Source: Pseudoxanthomonas indica (GTDB lineage: Bacteria; Pseudomonadota; Gammaproteobacteria; Xanthomonadales; Xanthomonadaceae). From it: a DNA stretch of 64,000 bases. Under the pieces are notes generated by a model. The model ran no database searches. It worked only from the letters and a program-made list of their open reading frames with translations, and had not been told where the DNA came from. A program made the translations under genes and the position numbers. The stretch is from NCBI RefSeq assembly GCF_900167565.1, contig NZ_FUZV01000001.1:1364001-1428000 (forward strand), given 5' to 3'. Positions 23,201 to 31,097 of this stretch are shown piece after piece; position 1 is the first letter of the stretch; each line of letters starts with the position of its first letter.

Positions 23201-23385
23201 ACTTCATCGGCGGTCGCGCCCGGCCATACCGTGCGCACCACCATCGCCTTGAAGGTGAAGGGCGGATCTTCGGACTGGCCCAGGTGGCGATACGACCAGC
23301 CGCCAATCAGCGCCAGCACGATCATCGCGAACAGCACCAGGCTGCGGTTGGTCAGCGCCCACTCGGAGAGGTTGAAGCGGCGCAT
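20206..23385 (-). CDS. RND efflux transporter, inner-membrane permease subunit
   Basis: 1059-aa resistance-nodulation-division pump with twelve predicted membrane spans and two large periplasmic loops. It starts with the typical FNLSEWALTNRSLVLF helix. The proton-relay acidic pair in TM4 is visible (GLLVDDAIIAVE), and the duplicated halves are recognisable. It should export drugs, solvents or other hydrophobic compounds in a tripartite complex with the adaptor encoded four bases upstream and an outer-membrane TolC; a tolC gene lies about 3 kb away. Substrate unknown. A divergent TetR gene probably represses it. Confidence 0.93.
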   Translation of the reverse strand: MRRFNLSEWALTNRSLVLFAMIVLALIGGWSYRHLGQSEDPPFTFKAMVVRTVWPGATADEVSKQVTERIEKALMTTGKYEFIRSYSRAGESQVIFMARDSLHSKDIPELWYQVRKKVGDIRYTLPEGVVGPFFNDEFGDTFGNIYALTGQGFDYAVLKDYADRVQLELQRVPDVGKVELVGLQDEKIWVELSNTKLATLGIPLTAVQQALDEQNAMTPTGFFETPSDRVQLRVSGEFESVEQIRQFPIHANGRTVKLGDIADVHRGFADPSAPRMRFMGEDALGIAVAMKDGGDILKLGDTLEKEFQRLQKTLPVGMQLRKVSDQPHAVEESVGEFVRVLTEAVIIVLVVSFFSLGLRTGLVVAVSIPLVLAMTFAVMHYFGIGLHKISLGALVLALGLLVDDAIIAVEMMAIKMEQGYDRLKAASFAYESTAFPMLTGTLVTAAGFLPIATAASSTGEYTRSLFQVVTIALVVSWIAAVLFIPYLGDKMLPDLGQPRAPKPGSLAARWHAQRARWADRHPAFAGWLQPPSGDHHDHDPYQRPFYQRFRKLLDACLRHRWLVIGITVLAFVLSIVLFRFVPQQFFPDSVRPELMVDLELAEGSSLKATDAQAHKLEKLLAKREGVQNYVAYVGTGSPRFYLPLDQQLPQANFSQFVVLTNDIEAREATRKWLINEVAPQFPDIQFRVTRLENGPPVGYPVQFRVSGEHIDRVQALAQQVADKVRANPNVANVNLDWDEPSKIVRLEIDQDRARALGVSTAQVSNFLTSSLSGLHVSTYREGNELVEILLRGPEQERARMDLLGSLAVPTTSGASVPLSQIATLHYEFEDGIIWHRDRLPTVTVRADINTDSLTAPTVIAQIMPTLEKVRASLPEGYLLQTGGTVEDSARGQNSINAGMPLFLLVVATLLMLQLRSFPRMALVAMTAPLGLIGVTLALLIFRVPFGFVAMLGTIALAGMIMRNSVILVDQIQQDIDAGHDRWHAIIDATVRRFRPIVLTALAAVLAMIPLSRSAFFGPMAVAIMGGLTVATLLTLLFLPALYAAWFKVKPEESGEAAGQ

Positions 23386-23389
23386 GGGT

Positions 23390-24520
23390 TCAGCCTTTCT
23401 TGGCCGGCGCGACCGGCGCGGACGTGGACAGGGGGCGGTTGTCGCGATCCACCGGGGTCACCGCAGCGCCCTCGCGCAGCAGGTGGCCGCCGCCGGCCAC
23501 CACCCAATCGCTGGCACTTACGCCGGAGATCACCGGCACTTCGCTTTCGCCGTACGGACCCAGCGTGACCGGACGCAGCGCCACCTTGCCGTCGGCTGGA
23601 TTGACCACCCACACCGAGGTGCGGCCGTTGCTGCCACGCTGCACTGCCGACAGCGGCAGTTTGAGCGCCGCCTGGGTGCCGGTTTCCTGCACGTAGACGC
23701 GCGCACTCTGGCCCAGTTCGACCGCGTTGATGGCATCGCTGGCCAGGCCCACGCGCGCCGCATAGGTGCGGGTCTGCGGGTCTGCGGCGGCGGCGATTTC
23801 GCGGATGGTGCCGGGCAGGCGCTGCTCCGGCGCATTCCACAACTCAATCAGCACCGGCTGGCCGATGCGGAATTCGCGGATGCGGTTTTCCGGCAGCGCG
23901 ATGGCGATTTCGCGGCCGCCGTCGGCGGCCAGTGTGTAGATGGTCTGGCCTGCGGCCACCACCTGCCCGGCTTCCGCCTGGCGGGTGGCGATCAAGCCAT
24001 CGCGCGGTGCGCGCAACTGCGAATAGCCTTCCTGGTTGCGCATCACCTCCATCTGCGCGCGCGCCGCGCGCGCCTGCCCTTCGGCAGCCTTGTAGGCGGC
24101 GTCCTGTGCATCGAAGGTAGACTGGCTGACCAGCTTGTCGCGCACCAGCAGCGCATAGCGGTCACGATCACCTCGGGTGCGCGCCAGTTCGGCATTGGCG
24201 GCGGCCAGTTCGGCCTGCGCGGCCTGCGCCTGCAACTGCAGATCACCGGGGTCCAGCACTGCCAGCACTTCGCCGCGCTGCACGCGCGCGCCGGCATCGA
24301 CATTGCGGCGCACCAGGTTGCCGCCGACCCGGAAAGACAGCGCACTTTCCTCGCGTGCGCGCACTTCACCCGCATAGGCCGTCAGTGCGGCATCGGCGCC
24401 GCCACCCGGATGGACGACCATGGCCGGGCGCGGCGTTTCCGCCGGCTTGTCGCCTGCCCCGCAGGCCGACAGGCCCAGGACCAGGACGCAATTGACTCCA
24501 ACAAGGCGCAGGCCGTACAT
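23390..24520 (-). CDS. RND efflux periplasmic adaptor (membrane-fusion lipoprotein)
   Basis: 376-aa HlyD/AcrA-type adaptor. It has a lipoprotein signal (VLGLSAC, lipidated Cys about residue 20), a biotinyl-lipoyl-like half motif (RRNVDAGARVQRGEVLAVLDPGDL), an alpha-hairpin from about residues 85-150 rich in Ala, Glu and Arg, and the matching second lipoyl strand (LRAPRDGLIATRQAEAGQVV). It links the permease to the outer-membrane channel. The ATG at 24520 gives a proper lipoprotein signal; the open frame further upstream is not coding. First gene of the pump operon. Confidence 0.93.
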   Translation of the reverse strand: MYGLRLVGVNCVLVLGLSACGAGDKPAETPRPAMVVHPGGGADAALTAYAGEVRAREESALSFRVGGNLVRRNVDAGARVQRGEVLAVLDPGDLQLQAQAAQAELAAANAELARTRGDRDRYALLVRDKLVSQSTFDAQDAAYKAAEGQARAARAQMEVMRNQEGYSQLRAPRDGLIATRQAEAGQVVAAGQTIYTLAADGGREIAIALPENRIREFRIGQPVLIELWNAPEQRLPGTIREIAAAADPQTRTYAARVGLASDAINAVELGQSARVYVQETGTQAALKLPLSAVQRGSNGRTSVWVVNPADGKVALRPVTLGPYGESEVPVISGVSASDWVVAGGGHLLREGAAVTPVDRDNRPLSTSAPVAPAKKG

Positions 24521-24598
24521 GGCGACTCCGATTCTTCTGTAATTAATGGACTTGGCGGTATAGTATAAATATCGAACCGAGTAGTCTAGTATTACGTC
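24521..24598. promoter_or_regulatory. Divergent AT-rich promoter region, efflux operon / tetR
   Basis: A 78-base AT-rich gap in GC-rich surroundings. On the minus strand TATACT (complement of 24562-24567) is a good -10 for the efflux operon. On the plus strand TAGTAT (24587-24592) lies only six bases before the tetR ATG, suggesting a leaderless mRNA. The adjacent TetR protein probably binds here. I could not define a convincing operator dyad. Confidence 0.5.
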
Positions 24599-25267
24599 AT
24601 GGCCAGCCCCGTACCTCCTGCCAGCCGCCGCGGCGGCGCCGCCAAGTCCTCCTCCGGTCCCGGCCGGCCCAAGGATCTGGGCAAGCGCGCGGCGATCCTC
24701 GAAGCCGCCAAGCGCCTGTTCGCCCGCGACGGGTTTGGTGGCGCCTCGATGGATCAGATCGCCGCCGAAGCCGGTGTTTCCAAGCTCACCGTGTACAGCC
24801 ATTTTGGTGACAAGGAAGCCTTGTTTACCGAGGCCGTGCGCGCAAAGTGCGAGGAAATGCTGCCGGACGACCTGTTCGAGCTGGAGCTCAAGGGCTCGCT
24901 GCGCCAGCAGCTGCGGGTGATTGCGCAGGCGTTTTTCGCGCTGATCAGCAGCGATGAGGCCATCAGCACCCACCGCATGATGCTGGTGCCGGGCAATATC
25001 GACGACAACCTCAAGCGGGTGTTCTGGCAGGCCGGACCGCAGCGCACGCATGCCGCCTTTGCCAGCTTCCTGCAGGCGCGCGTGGAAGCGGGAGAGCTGC
25101 AGATTGCCGACGTGAACCGCGCCGCCGAGCAGTTCTTCGCGCTGGTGAAGGGTGAACTGCACGGACAGATGATGTGCGGCCTGTGTGATCGCCCAGGCCG
25201 GGGCGACGTGGACAGCCATCTGGACGCCACCGTGGACTTCTTCCTGCGCGGTTATGGCCCTCGCTGA
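24599..25267 (+). CDS. TetR/AcrR family transcriptional regulator
   Basis: 222-aa regulator. After a disordered Ala/Ser/Gly-rich N-terminus comes the TetR helix-turn-helix (about residues 29-75): ILEAAKRLFARDGFGGASMDQIAAEAGVSKLTVYSHFGDKEALF. The rest is an all-helical ligand/dimer domain of the AefR-like type. It is divergent from the RND operon, with 78 bases between starts, so it is probably the ligand-released repressor of that pump. No Shine-Dalgarno precedes the ATG. Confidence 0.92.
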   Translation: MASPVPPASRRGGAAKSSSGPGRPKDLGKRAAILEAAKRLFARDGFGGASMDQIAAEAGVSKLTVYSHFGDKEALFTEAVRAKCEEMLPDDLFELELKGSLRQQLRVIAQAFFALISSDEAISTHRMMLVPGNIDDNLKRVFWQAGPQRTHAAFASFLQARVEAGELQIADVNRAAEQFFALVKGELHGQMMCGLCDRPGRGDVDSHLDATVDFFLRGYGPR

Positions 25268-25410
25268 GGCCGCGCAGCCGCATGGGCCCGTAGGTGCCGG
25301 TGACTTCCGGCACTGCGCCAGCTTGGCCGCAGCCGCGATCCTTGCCCGGCGCGAACGCTGCCGTGACGCTAAAATGTGCGGCCCTGTCTCCCGCGCCGGA
25401 TAGAAACCCC

Positions 25411-26067
25411 ATGACCATCGATTACTCACTCGCCCGCGAAAACATGGTGGAACAGCAGGTGCGTCCCTGGGACGTGCTGGATGCGCGCGTGCTTGACGTG
25501 CTGGCCACCTTGCCGCGCGAGGCCTTCGTGCCGGAGATTCACCGCGCGCTGGCCTACGCCGATCTGGAAATTCCGCTGGGCCACGGCCAGAAGATGATGA
25601 AGCCGGTGGTCGAGGGCCGCACCCTGCAGGGTCTGCTGGTGCAGGCTGATGAAGACGTGCTGGAAATCGGTGCCGGCAGCGGCTACCTGAGCGCCTGCCT
25701 CGGCGCGCTGGCACGCGACGTGGTGAGCCTGGAAATCCAGCCCGAGTTGGCGACCCAGGCGCGCGCGCGGCTGGACGCCACGGGCCTGGGCAACAACGTG
25801 CGCATCGAGAACGTCGACGCGCTCAGCTACAGCACCGATCGGCGCTTCGATGCGATCTGCGTGACCGGCGCGGTCGCCAGCATTCCGCCGCGCTTCCTCG
25901 AATGGCTGCGCCCCGGTGGCCGCCTGTTCGTGGTCCGCGGCCAGTCGCCGGTGATGGAAGCGGTGCTGCACACCGCCGATGTCAACGGCGCGCGCACTGA
26001 TTCGTTGTTTGAAACCGACCTGTCTTATCTTGCCGGCGCGGCCCCCGCGCCGAAGTTCGTCTTTTAA
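25411..26067 (+). CDS. pcm: Protein-L-isoaspartate O-methyltransferase family protein
   Basis: 218-aa SAM-dependent methyltransferase of the PCMT family, which methylates isoaspartyl residues for protein repair. The SAM-binding motif is VLEIGAGSGYLSACLG, followed by VVSLEIQPELA and FDAICVTGAVASIP. It starts MTIDYSLARENMVEQQVRPW, as in the Xanthomonad PCMT homologue beside tolC. That branch is somewhat divergent from E. coli Pcm, so the repair role is inferred. The ATG at 25411 is chosen for the conserved N-terminus. tolC follows 23 bases later. Confidence 0.85.
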   Translation: MTIDYSLARENMVEQQVRPWDVLDARVLDVLATLPREAFVPEIHRALAYADLEIPLGHGQKMMKPVVEGRTLQGLLVQADEDVLEIGAGSGYLSACLGALARDVVSLEIQPELATQARARLDATGLGNNVRIENVDALSYSTDRRFDAICVTGAVASIPPRFLEWLRPGGRLFVVRGQSPVMEAVLHTADVNGARTDSLFETDLSYLAGAAPAPKFVF

Positions 26068-26090
26068 GCTTGAAAACCCAAGGAAACCGC

Positions 26091-27452
26091 ATGAGCCGTC
26101 GCCCCCTCGTACTCGCGCTCGCCCTCGTCCTGCCGTTCGGCGCCAGTGCCACCGATCTGCTGCAGACCTACGATCTGGCACGCACCGGTGATACCCAGCT
26201 GTCCGCATCGGAATCGCAGACCCTCATCGACAAGGAAGGCAAGGTGCAGGCGCGTGCCGCATTGTTGCCGCAACTTGACGGCAGTGCCGGCTACAGCCGC
26301 GCCCACTCCAGCCGTCCCGGCAGCCCGGTCGGCGACACCAAGGGCCGCAGCTACAGCGTGGACATCAGCCAGTCGATCTTCGACTGGAGCCGCATCTCCA
26401 ACCTGCGTGCGCAGCAGCAGTTGAGCCAGGCCGCCGATTACGATCTGGCCGCCGCCAACCAGGATTTGATTACCCGCACCTCGGCCACCTACTTCGACGT
26501 GCTGGTGGGTATCGAGTCGCTGGCCGCCGCGCAGACCAACGAAGCGGCTTCGAAGAAGCAGTTCGACTACGCGCAGAAGCGCCTGGACGTGGGCTTGGCG
26601 CCGATCACCGACGTGCACGAAGCGCGCGCCCAGTACGACAGCGCCCGCGCCAATACCATCCTGGTGCGCAACGCGCTGGACGATGCCTATCGCGCGCTCA
26701 CCGAGCTGACCGGCCAGCCGATCAGCAACCTGCAGGGTCTGCCGGATGATTTCCGTCCCGACCTGCCGGCCGACCAGTCCTCGCAGGGCTGGGTGGATCG
26801 CGCGCTGGAACAGAACCCGAACCTGAAGTCGGTCGAGTTCCAGAAGCGTTCGGCGGACTTTGGCGTCGCCAGCGCACGTGCCGGCCATTACCCCACGCTG
26901 AGTTTTGGCGGCGGTTACAGCAACGGCGCTGGCTGGGATTCGGTACACGGCCCGCTGGCTCCGGGCATCTCCGCGGAAGAAGAAGGCTACAACTGGGGCA
27001 TCACCCTGAATGTGCCGATCTTCGCCGGCGGCGCCACCCAGTCGCGTGTGCGCCAGGCGCTGTCGCAGCGGGATATCGCCGATGACAACCTGGAGCAGAC
27101 CCGCCGCGCGCTGGTGCGCAACACCAGCAATGCCTACCAGGCGCTGGTGGCCGGCGTGAGCGAAGTGGAAGCCCGTCGTCTGGCGGTGGTGTCGGCGCAG
27201 AGTGCGTATGACGCCTCCAACGTCGGCCTGGAAGTGGGTACGCGCACCGTGCTGGACGTGTTGCAGAACCAGCGCACCCTGTTCGCCGCGCAGGTGGAAT
27301 ATGCGCGCTCGAAGTACAACTTCCTGCAGAACCGCCTGTTGCTGGAACAGGCCGCCGGCACGCTGGATATCGCCGACGTGCAGGACATCAACCGTCTGCT
27401 GACCGTGTCGGCCGAAGCGCGCCTGGCGCCGGAAGCCACCCAGAGCAATTGA
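26091..27452 (+). CDS. tolC: TolC family outer-membrane efflux/secretion channel
   Basis: 453-aa type I secretion outer-membrane protein. It has a signal peptide (LVLALALVLPFGASA), followed by DLLQTYDLARTGDTQLSASES, and the two repeated OEP domains with long coiled-coil hairpins (about 30-220 and 235-430). The trimeric channel spans outer membrane and periplasm and serves RND and ABC exporters; the adaptor/permease genes 2-6 kb away are likely partners. The start at 26091 has AAGGA six bases upstream. A strong terminator follows. Confidence 0.93.
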   Translation: MSRRPLVLALALVLPFGASATDLLQTYDLARTGDTQLSASESQTLIDKEGKVQARAALLPQLDGSAGYSRAHSSRPGSPVGDTKGRSYSVDISQSIFDWSRISNLRAQQQLSQAADYDLAAANQDLITRTSATYFDVLVGIESLAAAQTNEAASKKQFDYAQKRLDVGLAPITDVHEARAQYDSARANTILVRNALDDAYRALTELTGQPISNLQGLPDDFRPDLPADQSSQGWVDRALEQNPNLKSVEFQKRSADFGVASARAGHYPTLSFGGGYSNGAGWDSVHGPLAPGISAEEEGYNWGITLNVPIFAGGATQSRVRQALSQRDIADDNLEQTRRALVRNTSNAYQALVAGVSEVEARRLAVVSAQSAYDASNVGLEVGTRTVLDVLQNQRTLFAAQVEYARSKYNFLQNRLLLEQAAGTLDIADVQDINRLLTVSAEARLAPEATQSN

Positions 27453-27476
27453 TTCAACGCTTCACGGCAATGCCAG

Positions 27477-27504
27477 AAAAGGCGGGCGCAAGCCCGCCTT
27501 TTTT
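27477..27504 (+). terminator. Intrinsic terminator after tolC
   Basis: GGCGGGC (27481-27487) pairs with GCCCGCC (27492-27498) around a GCAA loop, with A's before and a run of six T after. Confidence 0.92.
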
Positions 27505-27579
27505 GTTGCCTGCAATGTGAGTGGTACCGATGCAGAGGCCGTGCCATAACAGACTGTCGATCCAGCGGACGGTCCTTGC

Positions 27580-28536
27580 ATGACACGATGTTTCCGGGCG
27601 ATACGCCTGTTCCTTGCATTGGCCCTGCTCGTGGCCGCGGCAGCTGGCGCCAGCGAGCCGATGATCGTGGCCCACCGTGCCGGCACGGCCGATTACCCCG
27701 AGAACACGCTGTGGGCGATCCGCCAATCTCTGGTCAACGGCGCCGATTCGCTCTGGCTGAGTGTGCAGTTGAGCGCCGACGGCGTGCCGGTGTTGTATCG
27801 GCCACAGGATCTGTCGGCACTCACGCAGGCGCGCGGCCCGGTGGCGGCCCACACCGCGGCGACGCTGGCACGACTCAATGCCGGCTGGAATTTCCAGCGC
27901 GGCAACGCCGGCTACGTCTATCGCCGTCACCGCCACGGCCTGGGCATTCCCAGCCTGGAAAGCGCGCTGGCAATGATTCCCGCGCATGTGCCGGTGTTCC
28001 TGGATTTGAAAGCCACGCCGGCCGTGCCGCTGGTCGATGCGGTCGCCGCCGTGCTCGAACGCCGCCGCGCATGGCATCAGGTCTGGCTGTATTCCACCGA
28101 GGTCGAGTTCAATCAGGCCTGGCAGCGCCACCCGTATGCACGGGTGATGGAAGCTCGGGACGCCACCCGCACTCGCCTGCTGACGATGGCGCTGGCATCA
28201 CGTTGCGAACATGCACCGACGCAACCGACGTGGACGGCATTCGAGGTGCGGCGTCCCCTGCACGTCAGCGAGCACTTCACCCTGGGTGATGGCGTCAGCG
28301 CCATTGCGGACGCACAGCTGTGGACGCCGCAGGCCGTGCAGTGTTTCCGCTCGGCCCGACCGCAGGTGGGCATCCTCTGGATTGGCGTGTCGTCAAAGGC
28401 GGACTACCAGCTCGCCGCCGCGCTGGGTGTGGATGCGGTGATGGTCGACTCGCCTGCCCGCGCGCGCCAGTGGAAGCAGATGCGCGCGGTTGCGGCGACC
28501 GCGCTTACGACAAATCAGACGTGGCGGGAGAAATGA
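27580..28536 (+). CDS. GDPD-like secreted protein with degenerate active site
   Basis: 318-aa protein with a signal peptide (LFLALALLVAAAAGA), so periplasmic. It aligns with glycerophosphodiester phosphodiesterases: AHRAG at 31-35, PENTLWAI at 40-47, SADG at 65-68 and a C-terminal ALGVDAVMVDSP. The residues that make the enzyme work are mostly missing. The E-x-D metal pair is replaced by W59 and S61, and the HD general acid is replaced by Y73-R74, although H32-R33 remain. It may be a binding or structural pseudoenzyme, or use a different chemistry. It overlaps the convergent CoA-transferase gene by 32 bases. Confidence 0.75.
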   Translation: MTRCFRAIRLFLALALLVAAAAGASEPMIVAHRAGTADYPENTLWAIRQSLVNGADSLWLSVQLSADGVPVLYRPQDLSALTQARGPVAAHTAATLARLNAGWNFQRGNAGYVYRRHRHGLGIPSLESALAMIPAHVPVFLDLKATPAVPLVDAVAAVLERRRAWHQVWLYSTEVEFNQAWQRHPYARVMEARDATRTRLLTMALASRCEHAPTQPTWTAFEVRRPLHVSEHFTLGDGVSAIADAQLWTPQAVQCFRSARPQVGILWIGVSSKADYQLAAALGVDAVMVDSPARARQWKQMRAVAATALTTNQTWREK

Positions 28537-29767
28537 CCTGCTGTTGGCGCAGCGCCTGGATTTCTTCTGCTTTCAGACCGAACTCCTGCAGCAGTTCGTC
28601 CGCATGCTCGCCCAGTCCCGGTGGCGCGCGCCGGTACTGCACCGGCGTGGCGGACAGGTTCAATGGGCTGGCCACCAGCGGCAAGGCGCCGGCCTGCGGA
28701 TGATCCATGCTGACCGCCAGGCCGCGCGCGCGCACCTGCGGATCCGCAAACACTTCATCGATGCTGTTGACCGGACTGCACGGAATACCGGCCTGCTCCA
28801 GCGCCGCCAGCCACTGCTGGCGTTCGCGGGTAGCCATGACCTCGGCGATCTGCGGCAACAACAGCGCGCGATGGCGCACCCGATCGGCGTTGCGCTGGAA
28901 GCGCGCGTCCTGCGCCCACTCCGGGTGATCGGCCAGCTGGCAGAAACGCGCGAACTGGCTGTCATTGCCAATGGCCAACACCAGATGCCCGTCGCGCACC
29001 GCAAAGACCTGGTACGGCACGATGCTGGGATGGCCATTGCCCATGCGCTGCGGCAATTGACCGCCGACAAGATACTGGCTGCCCAGGTTGGCGAGCATGG
29101 CCACCTGGCAATCCAGCAAGGCCATGTCGATCTGCTGGCCCTGACCCGTCGCATCGCGATGACGCAGCGCCGCCAGGATGGCGATGGTGGCGTACAGACC
29201 GGTGAATAGATCCGCCACCGCCACGCCGACTTTCTGCGGGCCGGCGGCCGGCACACCATCGCGCTCGCCGGTGACGCTCATCAGCCCACCCATCGCCTGC
29301 ACCGCGAAGTCGTAGCCCGGTCGTTGCGCATAGGGACCGCTCTGGCCGAAGCCGGTAATCGAGCAATACACCAGACGTGGATCAGCCGCGCGCAAGGTCG
29401 CGGCATCCAGACCATGGCGCGCCATGTCGCCGACCTTGAAGTTCTCCACCACCACATCACATTGCAGGGCCAAGCGGCGTATCAGTGCCTGTCCCGCCGG
29501 CGTAGACAAATCGATGCCGATCGATCGCTTGTTGCGATTGGCGCACAGGTAGTACGCCGATTCTTCGGTTTCCTGGCCATCGCGATCGCGCAGGAAAGGA
29601 GGGCCCCAACCGCGCGTGTCGTCGCCGCGCACGGGATGCTCCACCTTGATCACATCGGCGCCGAGGTCGGCCAGCGTCTGCGTGCACCACGGCCCGGCCA
29701 GCACGCGCGAGAGATCCAGCACGCGGATGCCGTCCAGCGACTGCGCCGGGAGTGCGGTCTCGCTCAC
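28505..29767 (-). CDS. CaiB/BaiF (class III) CoA transferase
   Basis: 420-aa enzyme that moves CoA between carboxylic acids. It opens LDGIRVLDLSRVLAGPWCTQTLADLGADVIKVE, the family hallmark. It continues with NRNKRSIGIDL and VVVENFKVG. The GTG at 29767 overlaps the waaA stop (GTGA) and places the conserved start 12 residues in, which I prefer over an upstream ATG inside waaA. The substrate cannot be named; the link to waaA looks like operon convenience and not a shared pathway. Confidence 0.9.
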   Translation of the reverse strand: MSETALPAQSLDGIRVLDLSRVLAGPWCTQTLADLGADVIKVEHPVRGDDTRGWGPPFLRDRDGQETEESAYYLCANRNKRSIGIDLSTPAGQALIRRLALQCDVVVENFKVGDMARHGLDAATLRAADPRLVYCSITGFGQSGPYAQRPGYDFAVQAMGGLMSVTGERDGVPAAGPQKVGVAVADLFTGLYATIAILAALRHRDATGQGQQIDMALLDCQVAMLANLGSQYLVGGQLPQRMGNGHPSIVPYQVFAVRDGHLVLAIGNDSQFARFCQLADHPEWAQDARFQRNADRVRHRALLLPQIAEVMATRERQQWLAALEQAGIPCSPVNSIDEVFADPQVRARGLAVSMDHPQAGALPLVASPLNLSATPVQYRRAPPGLGEHADELLQEFGLKAEEIQALRQQQVISPATSDLS

Positions 29768-31062
29768 GGCGTCGATGGCGGCAGATCGTCGTCGATCATC
29801 GCCAGCGTGCGCGCCAGGGCGCCGCGACCATGTTCGACCAGGCTGCAACCACTCTGCGCCATCTGCGCGCGCGCCTGCGGATCCGCCAGCAGTCGGCGCA
29901 GGATGGCCGCGACCGCGCGTGCATCGTGGCCCACTTCCAGCGCACCGGCCTCCTTGAGGCGCTTGGCGATTTCAACGAAGTTGTGCAGATGCGGCCCGGT
30001 CACCACCGGCGTACCGACCGCCGCGGGCTCCAGCAGATTGTGTCCGCCGATGGCCTGCAGGCTGCCGCCGACGAAGGCGATGTCGGCACAGGCATAGAAG
30101 GCGGACAGCTCGCCCAGCGTGTCGATCACCAGCACATCGGTTGCAGCCTGCGGCCAGCGCTGCCCGGTGCGCGTGGCCACCTGCAGACCGGCGGCGGTGG
30201 CCAACTCCTGTACGCGCGGAAAGCGTTCCGGGTGGCGCGGCGCCCACAACAGCAACAGGTCTGGCCATTGCGCACGCAGCTCGCGATGGATGGCCAGCAC
30301 CGCCGACTCTTCGTCTTCGTGCGTGCTGGCGGCGATCCAGACCGGCCGCGAGCCGATGGCCGAACGGAACTGCTGGCGGAATTCATCCAGCCCGGCGGGC
30401 ATACGCACATCGAACTTGAGGTTGCCGATATCCAGCACCTGCTCCGGCTCCGCGCCGAGCACGGTGAAGCGCCTGGCGTCGGCCGCCGATTGCGCGGCGA
30501 TGCGCTTGAGCGTGCGCAGGGTGCGGGCGATCAGCGGCCGCAGCACGCTGTAGCCGCGCAATGACCGCGCCGACAGCCGTGCATTGAGGATGTAGGTGGG
30601 GATGCGGCGATCGTGGCAGCCAAACAGCAGGTTGGGCCACAGCTCGGTCTCCATCACCAGCGCTACGCCGGGCCGATAATGATCGAGGAAGCGCGCCACC
30701 GCACCCGGCAGGTCGTACGGCGCGTAGACGTGGTTGACGCTGTCACCCCACAGCGCGCTCACCCGCGCCGAGCCGGTCGGGGTGATGGTGGTGATGACCC
30801 AGCGCAGCTCCGGCCGCTCGCGGCGCAGCGCGTCCACCACCGGCGCGGCGGCATTGACCTCGCCCACCGACACCGCGTGCAGCCACACATCGACCGCCTC
30901 GGGCCGCCGCTCGAAGCTGCCGTAGCGCTCGTTCCAGCGCTGGAAGTAATCGCTGAAGCGGAATCCACGCCAAATCAGGTGATAGACGGTGATGGGCGTC
31001 AACAGATAGAGCACGGCCGAGTACAGGCCACGCAATAGACGCTCGGTCAGATCCTTCCGCAT
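29764..31062 (-). CDS. waaA: 3-Deoxy-D-manno-octulosonic acid (Kdo) transferase
   Basis: 432-aa GT30 glycosyltransferase that adds Kdo to lipid IVA on the cytoplasmic face of the inner membrane. It has one N-terminal membrane anchor (LLRGLYSAVLYLLTPITVYHLIWRG) and the family motifs WLHAVSVGEVNAA, METELWPNLLFGC, NARLSARSLRGY and the acceptor/donor region GGSLQAIGGHNLLEPAAVGTPVVTGPH. The start at 31062 is the one that gives the conserved N-terminus. It is divergent from the acyltransferase gene with 35 bases between starts, a compact lipid A promoter region. Confidence 0.95.
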   Translation of the reverse strand: MRKDLTERLLRGLYSAVLYLLTPITVYHLIWRGFRFSDYFQRWNERYGSFERRPEAVDVWLHAVSVGEVNAAAPVVDALRRERPELRWVITTITPTGSARVSALWGDSVNHVYAPYDLPGAVARFLDHYRPGVALVMETELWPNLLFGCHDRRIPTYILNARLSARSLRGYSVLRPLIARTLRTLKRIAAQSAADARRFTVLGAEPEQVLDIGNLKFDVRMPAGLDEFRQQFRSAIGSRPVWIAASTHEDEESAVLAIHRELRAQWPDLLLLWAPRHPERFPRVQELATAAGLQVATRTGQRWPQAATDVLVIDTLGELSAFYACADIAFVGGSLQAIGGHNLLEPAAVGTPVVTGPHLHNFVEIAKRLKEAGALEVGHDARAVAAILRRLLADPQARAQMAQSGCSLVEHGRGALARTLAMIDDDLPPSTP

Positions 31063-31097
31063 CCGGGAAGGATAGGTGATGACGCTAGAATTAGGCC

